From Bugulina stolonifera (lineage: Eukaryota; Bryozoa; Gymnolaemata; Cheilostomatida; Bugulidae), in assembly GCA_935421135.1 (NCBI GenBank), contig OW285192.1:7581001-7645000 (forward strand): DNA of 64,000 nucleotides, read 5' to 3'. This document shows positions 26,301-37,800 of the stretch, piece after piece; the stretch's first letter is position 1, and every line of letters starts with the position of its first letter. The notes under the pieces were generated by a model. It ran no database searches, was not told the DNA's origin, and saw only the letters and a list, made by a program, of their open reading frames with translations. The position numbers and the translations under genes were made by a program.

Positions 26301-29300
26301 GAATAGGAGGATGCCAGCTTGAACATGAAAACCCCTTAATTCGTTTGGCGCCTTATAGGTGTAATAATTTATAATAGCTCTATTAGCTGTAATAATTTAT
26401 AACGCTCTTTTTTGACCAAGTTCCAGTCTACTTATGCCTATTAGACTTGAAACTATAAAATAAACTAGCACATCGTAGGTGACTATTTTTCTAATTTTGG
26501 TACAGCAAAATTTTCTTAAGCTTTAAATTTGTCACTTAAAATAAATAGAATATAAAACCAAAACACCAGAAATAAACCAATACTCGGAAATATAGGCAAA
26601 AATGTTGATTTTTACTATAATTATTATTAGAGTTTGATGTACAATTGAACAACTGACACTCTAGATAAAATGAAATCATTGAGCAGAAAAAAGATTGTTG
26701 AATTTTAATTTCACTTGGCAACCCAACCCAGAGTTCATGGCAGCATTTATAACACCGGGATAGTAGTCAATCCGCCTCATTCATGCGATGGAGTCGATCC
26801 AACCGGTGTCTTTCTCTTGGTGCTAATTACCTTTCCTGGGTTTTGGACAGTGGTAAATTGGATATTTACAGATGGAAAACCTATAACTTTGCAAATAGAT
26901 TATCGATGATGTGTGATTAAACTATTCCTTGGTACTCTCACCGAAGATGGTAGTTTAACTGGGGTTGGGTGACAATAAGTGTGGAGAGACATTGAGTGTA
27001 CATGTATATAGCCTACTTGTCTAGTTTGAACAACAAAGAGTGAATCCCCAAAACTTTATAACTAAATTATACCTAATAATTATTAGCTTGGTGCTGCCTG
27101 ATGGTGTTAGTTGGTCTGGTGGGGGTGTCAAAAGACGCAGAAACGGTGTTCAAAGTGTAGGTATGAGTAGGAAAAGGACGTAGTTTATACATTGTGTTGG
27201 TGCTACTGCTGTCAGGGTCATGAGTAAAGTGAGGACAGAACAGAGATCAAAAGCTGTTATAGCAATGAGTCAGGTTTGACCCGTTTCTACCACGAGTAAT
27301 ATCAATACTAGCTATAATGCCATCCCCGCACAGGATTGGCGTTCTTTGCCAAAGTCAAATGCTATCCAAGATTCATCAAACAACTTTTTAGTTAGAGAAA
27401 AGGTGAAATTACAGTGTCATCTTGGATTCATATCATTCCACAAACATGATTTATTATTACAAATGGTGTCCCAACTTGCCCCACTTCCAGCGTCCCAACT
27501 TGCCCCACACTCCCATTTTTTAGTAAAACACAATTTTTTATTAAGATTTTTGACTTGAGCTAATTTTAACTTTAGTTGTTCTAACTAGATGCTATAGAGT
27601 CTCTATGTGCAAATTTTTAAATCTATGGAGTCATTCTTTCATTAAAAAAATTAGAAACTCGTCAATAGAAAAAAATCTACTCAAACATGCAAATATTACA
27701 TTATTGCAAATTGCAAAAAAAACGCTTATTCAACTTAAAAAACAAAATAGTGGGTTATGTTTATTTATGTTGATCTAACCTTTGGTCCATACCATAAAAA
27801 TGTAATGGGTCTCATAATACCCAAAACAGCCCTGTCCCAACTTACCCCGCGTCCCAACTTACCCCGCTCTCCCCTATACTAATAGCTGCGGCACATACCT
27901 TCAATAGTACCAGTTGTTCCGAAGCTCCAGCAGGATCCACACACAGCCTGGTCCTTCACAGGAGTAACAGCTCCATACAGCCTCCAGTCGTGCTGGTCTG
28001 GGATCTGTGCCTACGATATAACATGGTACTTAGTCTATATGCAATACTAAGAGCTGATTGGCTAGGGCCAACCCATATAAACAAACCAGTAGAGTAACAG
28101 GCACTTTGTTACGAACATTAAATGCATAGTTCAACGAGAATGTTTAGGGCACATCACAGAAGATAGCCTGCCAAACGTATATCATAGATCACCTACCGCT
28201 GGTGTACCGGCAGCCTCATCGAAAGGAAGGCCATTGTTTGGCTGTCCACTTGGTCTCCTGCCATTTCTCAGCTTGAGCTCAGCACGTGACATGTCAGCAA
28301 GGTGGTTGACAGCCATAGTGTAGGTGATTGGAGATCTGTTCTTGGAGTGAATAAACCTGACGTTCTGTCTGAAGTTTGCTTCCCTGTATAAGAAAGAAAT
28401 ACGTTCAGTTTCGTTAATGTGATAGAATATTCTAGAAGGACTATAAGATATTAGAGTGATTGAGAAGGATGACTTCACATGATTGATTGTATATTATACA
28501 CTCCCATCATCCCAATATTCAATAACAGGATTGCAACGAAAATTGAATTTGTTTAATCTCAAAAGTTTTTCCAAAGACAGCTATTCTAAAGCTTAGACAT
28601 AGCTTACATACAGTACTTCAATGTCACTGTAGCAAAACATGTGCAGGGGGAGGTAATTGCTTGAAACACTTGTTTACGTAACTTTAAAGCAGAAGGGAAG
28701 CCTACATGTAGCTGATATCAATGTATAATAAAACACACAACAGGGAAGAGCTACATGTAAACAAGTCTGAAACAACATTTCAAGAATACTCAACGAAAAC
28801 GTCTTGAATAACAAAATAGGTAATTATACATGTAGAACTATTAATAGGGTCAGCTAAGGTGTATACTAATAGAAGAGTATACATGTATCTAACCTCTGGG
28901 CATGCTCCTTATCGTGGGAATATTTTTTACTGTGGACCTTCTTAAACTTGTGGAACATCTCCTGATGATGAGTATCATCTCTGTCGATATACTCTCTATA
29001 ACACAATAGTAGGTCTATATACAGAGCACAAGGTTGGTATTACTGAGTAACACAGTGCTGTGTAGGTTGAGAATAACTATATATGCTCCTTCTCTAATAG
29101 CTAAACATAGACAGTCCAGAGCTTCGATTCAGCCTAATATTGACTATATTAGTCTACAGGTATTACAATGGGTTCACACTGTAGACTAGAAAGTGAATGA
29201 AGACTCCATAATAATAACATAATGCACATGTACCCTATAAAGAGCAATACTAGATAATCATGTAGACTAGTTCCTCAACCATCTAGGCTATTCACCTGCA

Positions 29301-32168
29301 TGTTAATACTACACTGTATGAATCAATCTATTATACCTTATTGTATAACAACAATATAATAATACACTGCATAAGTAGAATATCAGGCCCTACATTGTTA
29401 GACACTATCATGTGTTAGCCTGCTATGCTGCATCCATTCATTGACTTACATGTACATGTACATACATTTAATAATCCATGTACATGTTATTATATCTTAC
29501 ATCAACCTCTATAACATTCTATGAGATACATGTAGTACTGTATACCTCTATAACATTCTATGAGATACATGTAGTACTGTATACCTCTATAACATTCTAT
29601 GAGATACATGTAGTACTGTATACCACTATAACATTCTATGAGATACATGTAGTACTGTATACCACTATAACATTCTATGAGATACATGTAGTACTGTATA
29701 CCTCTATAACAGTCTATGAGATACATTAGTACTGTATACCTCTATAACAGTCTATGAGATACATTAGTACTGTATACCTCATTGGGTTGGATAGAATCCT
29801 AGACTCGGCATCTCCTGGCCCTGGAAATCCACCGCAGGTAGCATTATCAGGCACCATAAACATTTTATCTGGAACTGGGCCAGCTTGATAGTCTGTGTAG
29901 TCGACATAGTACTTGTCAAAGTGGGAGCCCAGTAGGGAATCGTATCCATACATCTCATATCTATAGAATAGGGGAGACAACTACCACTATATATTGTATA
30001 TACATAGATGAAATAACTGTCAATAGGACATGGAAAAGACTTGAAATTAGCCTGACACCGTTAGCATTCATAGCAAACCTTGTCTATAAAATAAGAGAGT
30101 ATAACAATATATTCATTAGACATCCAAGATCCAAGACTACTAAATGTAGGACCACAGGTTTGTATAGAATATGGAGAACAGGGTGGAGAGGGGGTAAAAC
30201 CCATAAACATTATATTGCAGCCCTTAGGATAGCATAATGGAAAAATCCAATTGATATAGTCATAACCCTTCTATTGACAAGCACATGCAAGCGTGACAAG
30301 AACCTGCTAATGCTGCTCATGTGACAGCATGTGACATCACATGATCACCACAGCGCTATCTTGCAGATAATGGATTGAACACAAACAACCTAGGCTACTA
30401 TAATTGCTGTCATATCAGTTAATCACATGGAGCTCTGATAAGAAAGGGGGAGTGTCAGCACACATCAGTATTACTACACGTATGTTAAAGAGCAGACAAG
30501 GGGAGTGTCAACTCTGTGCTATCAATTTAGTAGCTAAGGGAGCTGTGCCCAGCCTGTCATGTAAGGAAGGGAGCATGTACACCACACAACTGCAGACCAA
30601 ATGATATTAATGGTTCACAGTCTTGGCTTGTCTTAGACAACTTTGTTTTTCTTCAATAATATGCAGTCATAATGATGGTATAATGACTTGACATACTAAT
30701 AAGTCATCAACACCATAGTGTGATACTTGCCTATAGAATACACTGTTCTTACACTATCCAGTACAACCGAGACTTACCTAACAGGTGTTCCATCCTTTGT
30801 GGAGACATACATGGTATATTTACTTCTCTTATCGCCATGATCTACTGCCTGGTACCAGGTTGTTACATTTGTATTACTTAAGATGAATGTAGAGCCCACC
30901 TGGGTGAAGTTAGTAAGGTCTGGTAGAACACTCTGGGCAGTTACCATCGCGTCCTTAGTTCCTGTATAAATCATTGATTGCATAGATAAGGTAACTTCTT
31001 TTAGGCCTAATGGTTTGTTACACATTACATAATGAAAACAAATATAAGGCCTAGTGGTCCCTTGCTCCTGTTAACAGTCATGGGAAGATAGTGACTAACT
31101 ATGGGGCTGTCAAAACTCTAGTTTCAAACTATCTGACAAGTCCTTTTGTATTTCAGTTACTTTTTAAAAACTTATTTACTTGCATTTAGAGTACAATAAA
31201 CAGCTGTTGACCAGAACAGTAGTCTAAACGTTACAATGTTGTTCTCTGTTGTTACAACTAAACAAATTTTCACCTTTACATAGAGAGAGAGGGGCATCTA
31301 GACAGCTATAGACAGTAGCTGATGATATCAGACATATAGAGAGTTGGTATATAATTGGTCTATTTGCTAGTAGATACTCACCATTGGTCATGAAACAAGT
31401 CCTTTTATTGTAGTGGGTCTTGTCAGTCATGTACGCAAATTTATAGGAGGCGCCATTTTTACCAACATCACCTCGCATATACGTCTGTACTGTATCACCA
31501 TAGAAATCCATCCTGGAGCGCTTATTCTTGGCATCGTAGTAGGCAACAAATGGTTCTTCCAGTTCGGCATAAGGCAAGCTGAGAAACGTATGGTAGAAAT
31601 ACAAATTAAGATCTACAACTCAATTTTTCAGTGAATTCATTCATTCAATAATTAATCAATGGTCAATTGAGGATTGAATACTAATACCCAAGCGTAGTAA
31701 CGTACTACTAATCAAACTAAGTTTGCTACAAAAACTTTAATTTAAAATTAATTCAATTTATTAGCCTTCATTGACCATCATTCATATTTATTAGATCCTG
31801 TGGTGAGTGTTTAATGTACATAGGTAGGTTCAAGAGAACAGCGAGTGACTGTAAGATAACCTCAAACTGATACACAACACTACATGACTACTCACTAACC
31901 TACGAGTAACAAACAAGCTGTGATTGCCTGAAGTCCCAGTCGCTGATAATCACAGCAACTACACTAACACATTAAGCATTTAGATTAGTGTATTAATTAG
32001 TCACCAAGTTAAGTTAGAGTGACTGTGAGTGATTTACCCTGACACCTACCTTAGTTTTCCAGAAACTTGGTAAGATACAGGCCATGCTGGGGGTTTATCC
32101 TGTTTTCCTACACTCCTACACAACGCAATTCCAAAGATGGAACAAATAACTATCCAAATTCTCGCCAT
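23311..32168 (-). CDS. 26/29-kDa-type cysteine proteinase (papain family C1)
   Basis: Complete; exons 5' to 3': 32050-32168, 31382-31578, 30778-30961, 29778-29960, 28894-28995, 28197-28383, 27899-28010, 25377-25485, 24507-24722, 23852-23963, 23311-23436, all phases consistent, 548 codons plus stop, matching the roughly 550-residue insect 26/29-kDa proteinase. Order: signal peptide ([17 protein letters not shown]); the family's own N-terminal domain ([30 protein letters not shown]-type end near CGGFPGPGD); I29 propeptide ([30 protein letters not shown]); mature papain domain with catalytic Cys in CGSCWSF, His in [11 protein letters not shown] and Asn in KNSWSTYWG. All catalytic residues are present, so it should be an active secreted or lysosomal endopeptidase that is processed into two chains. 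Start ATG is preceded by AAAA, a fair context. A minus-strand AATAAA lies at 23035-23040. Confidence 0.95.
23448..23635 (+). repeat. 23-bp tandem repeat in protease intron
   Basis: Units of ATACATGTACAATATTACAT plus AAC repeated about six to seven times with decay at both ends. It lies in the last intron of the protease gene, beginning just upstream of the final exon's acceptor. Confidence 0.85.
25802..27874. mobile_element. Non-autonomous DNA transposon with subterminal repeats (TA target site)
   Basis: Both ends carry the same inverted repeat, GGGGAGAGCGGGGTAAG continuing TTGGGAC, at 25802 on the plus and 27874 on the minus strand, each flanked by TA. The core GGGGTAAGTTGGGAC (or GGCAAGTTGGGAC) recurs at about 25984, 26008, 26028, 27468, 27490, 27836 and 27851 in both orientations, all within 250 bp of one end or in the right third. 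Length 2073 bp; no frame above about 70 codons, so no transposase is visible. It fills most of the intron between protease exons 27899-28010 and 25377-25485. TA duplication suggests a Tc/mariner-like or related cut-and-paste family, but I do not recognise it. Confidence 0.85.
29509..29777 (+). repeat. 39-bp minisatellite abutting a protease exon
   Basis: About seven tandem units, five of 39 bp and the last two about 35 bp (lacking the TGTA of ACATGTAGTACTG). The array ends exactly at the splice donor of exon 29778-29960. On the gene strand each unit repeats AGAGGTATACAGTACTA, matching the real donor context ATGAGGTATACAGTACTA. It seems to have grown by duplication of the intron start. Confidence 0.9.
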
Positions 32169-34873
32169 TTTTATTCACTGCCACAGAGAAAAGATCTACT
32201 TTGAGCAGAGCAACAGAGCACAACAAACTACAAAATTCCCATTAGGAAAGAAAAACCTGCGTCATGTGATCATCACGTGACTAGAATTTTCTTATGATAT
32301 TTCTATCGTCTTTTACAGAAGTTGTGCACTCTTGTTCTGTTGATGTTATTGAACTCATTTACACCTAGAGTGCTATTTTGAGGTGATAAACAACAAAACT
32401 GAATAGTAATCGAAATTTCTAAATTGTTATTGCTATGGCACGGCAATAATAGAAATAACATGAGCTGCAACAAAGCTTTGACATGGAATAAGGTTCTTAG
32501 CAAGTCAGTGCAGGGCAGACAGTGAGTGCTCAACCTATTGACTAAGGGCAGATAACTTTGTCTCACTTGTACAAAAAATATATAGCCAATAACAAATAAC
32601 TTATAAGTCCTCAAGAGCCAAGAGCTATCACACATAATAAAAAATGAGTATGAGAGTACTCCTAAACCCAACAAACTCTGCAGCACAGTCCATGTGCATG
32701 GTATAGTATACATGGAACTATTAGTACTTGCATATATATGTATAGTGGGGGGACGTAACTTACACCAGCAAAATTAATAATATTCAAGATGGACATCACA
32801 TCTGGAATAACACATTACTGACATTTGATACTAATTGTAATCGTATACACTGATAGCACAACAGATAACTGACTTTAGTTCAAGTATAGCTGAATCTAGA
32901 GAGCAATGTAATATTCCTTGTACGCCTGTAAAACTCTGGAGCAAGAATGAGCTCTATCCACTATTGCAAATGTGAACTTTATGTCATGATTTGGTTGTTG
33001 AACACAATGCCAAAAATTTAATAATACTATTATAACTAGTTTCTCGGATTTGTCCTCTCTCTTGTTATTATTGCAATTCAGTTATATCCTTGTAATATCA
33101 ATCTGATCTAGTGATATTACTTTCTACAGAAACAGTCTACATGAATTACCAGAAAAATGTTTTTCTTTCAGCAAAATGCTTGGAAAATATTCAATTACAT
33201 GTAATTAAAATCAAGATACCCGGTAGACTAATATTAGCGAAATTGTAGTTCATTAGGTAGTTATACATGTACATCAGTACATGTATGTGTAAAGGCTAAT
33301 TGTAGGAAAAATAACTAAGAATATCATTCAAGTGTTACATACGCATAAGCATTATAATATGAGAAGAATTTATAGTGAACTCTGTATCAGCAATGGAAAT
33401 GTCTACTGGATAACAGGCAAGGTTGGCTTATGCATATACTGGCATCTCATTATGGTGACTGGTATTAAAAGTCTCTCTATGTTTATCTTTATGTACATGA
33501 GCAGGTATGCATGTGTACAATGACCCCGCTTGAACAATTCAATAGAACCGCTATAATAATATGCTAAATTCATTTAGAAAATTATATACTTTCTGTTCCC
33601 CTTTTTTGATAAAATCTCCACAAGTTGAATATAACTACGTAATTGTGATACATCAGCTAAGAAACTCAAAACCTCTGAACTTTAAGAACTTCTCTCCAAA
33701 ACTATGCAAATAGATTAATTTATTATAAAATCTTTAATTCCGAATTGCTTAGCAGGACTTGGGGTTCTGTAAGCTACATGCACTGTTGAAACATTATACA
33801 CGTAGTTACAGTACATTATTTAGTAGTCAGAGAAGACAGGAGACACATTGACAATAGGGCATTACCATTATACAGCATAGACACAAATACATGTAAGTAG
33901 TATTAATAGGTATAATTATGTAAGTGGTAGGTACGTACATAACTTATTATATAAAAATGTACAGATAACGCATACACATGTGTAGCGAGATCAATTTGTA
34001 GCAGATGACATCATCTGCTGTTGCATTGGCAGACCTTATTGAAATGCTCTAGGCAAGTACTATTCAAAAAGCTATTCAGCCTTTTTATTGGTTTTGGTCA
34101 ATTTTGGAAATACTCCCTCTTTAATGCATTGAGAATAATTATATACGAAATGTACATCCACTGTATGTACAACAGAATTGTCTATCAGGACTCTGTCTTG
34201 GTGCAGGTACGAAAGCTTTTGCATCATCAAGCCTCAGGCCATTGCAATATTACATGGCGAAAAGAGCAGGTATATGTAGGAGCCGAGTATAATAACTGAA
34301 TACCGCAGCGTGGGGTGATAAACTGCCAGTAACCAAGTAATTAATGGCACACACATTAGAGGGTAACACTGTCAATTAGTATTATAATTGCTATCTAGTT
34401 GTATGTATTGAAGACATTTATAATTTATAATATATAATGTCTATGTAATATCATTAGTTGCCACTAGACTTTGAAAGGCACAAGAATCATAAATATTTTA
34501 AATAATGTGTAAGCTGAGACGAATCCATTTCTAATTCTAATTCACTATTTGATGGGCTATAAAGTTACTGCATTCGAGTACATGCACAGTTTGAGAACAA
34601 GGGGTAGAGCTGGCCAGACATTTGCAGTCATTATCCACATACATTTATTACATTGTGTTTTCTCATTATGACCTTTTGCTCCATCATACCCAACATAGGT
34701 TTGTACTAGAACAATTCTTATTTATCTTGTGCTTACAGTTTCTGTAGGCCTATATTTTATACTAAATATTTGCTTGTTTTTCTAGCCTAACTTGAAAACA
34801 TTGAATGTATTTTACCATCTTATATAATATTATTTTGCTACAATCTTATTATGTTTATGACCTTTACTTACAG
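32169..34873. other. Intergenic region between protease and lectin genes
   Basis: The two genes diverge from here. The first 100 bp upstream of 32168 is presumably the protease promoter; no firm TATA or Inr could be named. A minus-strand open frame near 32303-32713 has no recognisable domain. Any 5' exon of the lectin gene (signal peptide) should lie here but was not found. Confidence 0.5.
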
Positions 34874-37800
34874 GTGTACTGTTAGTGATAGCACATTTTG
34901 GTGTGTGTATTGTCTCAAAGCATTCGTTTTTCTCAGTACAATACCAGGAAGGTCTAGAGTTTCACTCTTCCTTTACCAGAGCATACAGTAAAGTACACTG
35001 CTCTATTATATGTCTGATGACTGGTTCATGCTTTGGGTTCTATGTGACATCCGAGGGAGCGTGTCTGGTCAATCAGTGTTTGGATCTTAGACTACTTGAC
35101 AATGTAACTGAGTCTACAGATACAGATTGGTTTTATCTTAATACCAACGTCGTGTTAAGAGAAGACCTTGCTCTTAGTGAGTCTTTGCTTCTCTATTGCT
35201 TACAGGCTAAATAGTTTAGTCAAAAGACATCTTTAGTGTGCATTCACATAATATTCTAATCTTGCGTAGTGTTCATGGAGAATAGGTGAAACATAGTGCG
35301 CACATGTATATCTAGATTCTAGAGAAGCAGCGAATCTATAAGCCTGCAACCACCTTATTATTATTGATGTACATGTAGATGGGGTGCTCGGAGTTGTCAC
35401 CCCTTGTGAGAGATAGGACAACTCCAATCAAGAGTTCATAATGATTTTAGTTTCTCTAGCCACCAGTTCTAATCACATAAAATGTCAACTCCTACAGTCC
35501 AAAACCTACTGATGAGGAGGATTATATAAGTTACATAGCCATTGTCTGTTGGAATGCAATGTAATGTTACCCTCTGAATAAGATGGACAGCCACAGGTGC
35601 ATCATGTGATACCTGTCCACTTACAGACAAACCAGCCTCCATGTCATCTGTGTATAATGACAAGAGAGCCTCCTACTGCAATGATGGAATACATATTACC
35701 GAAGATTGGTCAATAATATGTCGTACCAGACACAATACACAAGACCCCTGGTGGAGGGTAGACCTTCAGCAGCTCTACTGCGTGTTGGAAGTGAAGATTC
35801 TCAATCGACATGAGAACAGTAAGAAATACCGTATAACTTATATACTCAACATGTGCATACACGATAGCAGCTGATATTTGCTACAATATGTAGAGTTAGC
35901 ACTATGATTCACCTGTTGTATATTTATATCATTTAGAAAGACTTCTATATTTGCAACCTATACATTCTAGCTCAATCTCAAAACTGAATCTTACATGTAA
36001 ATAGCTTTCAACAGGTAAGCTTTCTAGCTATACAAGGGAAGACAACTTAATACATTAATAATACAACATCTCCCTTCTAGGTTTTCAAACATAATTAAGT
36101 TATAAATAACAATGAACAATGATATCAACATTTCAGTATCTCTGCAATTTACATTGTCACTATCATCAGAACATTTCAGCAATTCTGCAATATAAATTGT
36201 CACTATCAATGGAACCTTCTAATACCTCTCTACGCTACCATTGGTACCTTCTAATGCCTCTCTACGTGAGACTGATCTTGTTACTCTTCTTGGCATTACT
36301 GCAACATCTGATCGGTTCCTTATTAGTTCACCTCCTCTCTCCGTTTCCATCATAACCCTACGGCTCATGTCATCTGAAGGATACTTTACCCTTCCCTGCT
36401 GCTTAGAGACACGGTCTTTCACCTCATCACCTTCCATCAGCGGTGGTAGTTCTTTGACCTTATTTGTATCATGGTCCGATTTCATTCTCCGTTTATATTG
36501 ATCATTAGCAGACCTGAATAGCTCATGGTCTGGCATCTTCGGTATCAGGTCGTCAGGATGGGTTACTACAGTAGTCCTCAGTTTTCTTCCCATTAGTAAC
36601 TCGGATGGTGAGTACAGGCCAAACTGAGGGGAAGCTCTATAAGCTAACAGTGCCAAGTACGGGTCTTCTTCTTTTAGCAGCATCTTCTTCACAGTCTGGA
36701 CTGCTTTCTCTGCAGCTCCATTAGCTCGATGATAATGAGGACTGCTGGTGACATGAGTGAATCCGTAGTCCTTAGCAAAACTTCTAAATTCTTCACTGGC
36801 ATATTGTGGTCCATTGTCTGACAGAAGAAGCTCTGGAATGCCATGCCTCGAGAACATCGACTTTAAGTGTGTAATGACTTTCCTTGAAGAATAGTCAGAT
36901 TTACCTAGCAAAGCTAATTCAGGGTATCTCGAGTAGTAATCTATAACCACTAAATACATCTCTCCTCTAAAGTTGAGCAGGTCTGTCCCCAGCATCTGCC
37001 ATGGCCTGTCTGGTGTGGCACTTGGTCTCAGAGGTTCCATTGTTCGATTGGCATGTGTGGCGCACTCTTTGCATGTTTTTACCATCTCCTCAATAGCTTT
37101 AGACATATTGGGCCACCAAAGGCTGTTCCTGGCTCGTGCCTGGCATTTCGTGATTCCTAGGTGCCCCCTGTGTAAATCGTGCAGTGTCTGACTTCTCTGT
37201 GATAATGGTATTACTAACCTGCTACCAAGCATTAGAAATCCCTTATTCATAGTGAGCAGGCCCATCCTGTCAAAATAGGGCTTCAAAAGGACATCCTCAG
37301 AAGAAAGATAGGCTGGCCACCCGCCTTCCACAAACTTAATTACGCGTGACAATACCTCATCTGCTCTTTGGTCGCTTTTCAAACATTCTAAGCGTTGATC
37401 TGAACCATTTGGTTTTACTAGCTCTTCCATATAGTGCTCTATCTCTTCAATCCTTGCTATATCACTTTTCTCCGGTTCTCCAACCGTATATCTTGACAGT
37501 GCATCAGCAGAAACATTCTTTGAGCCACTCACATGATGCATGGAATATTGGAATCTCTGAAGACGTAGCTTGAAGCCCTGGATCCGTGGTGGTAGTTTGT
37601 CTAGAAACTTGTTTCCAAAGAGTGTTACCAAAGGTTTATGGTCTGTCTCTATTAGCACATTCTTCATACCTAATATATATTGGGAAAACTTCTCCATAGC
37701 CCAGCAAACTCCCAGACTCTCCTTCTCTATAGCAGCATATCGTTGCTCCGTTTCGGTCAGTGAGCGACTTGCAGCTGCTACCAAGCGCCGTGTACCGTCT

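Noticed and set aside
29478..29980. Repeat-containing proteins on both strands (YEIHVVLY / YLIECYRG units)
   Set aside because: Frames arise because the 39-bp minisatellite unit is divisible by three; only the part from 29778 is a real protease exon.
32303..32713. 136-codon minus-strand protein with hydrophobic segments
   Set aside because: No recognisable domain, no splice support, AT-driven hydrophobic composition; sits upstream of the protease start.
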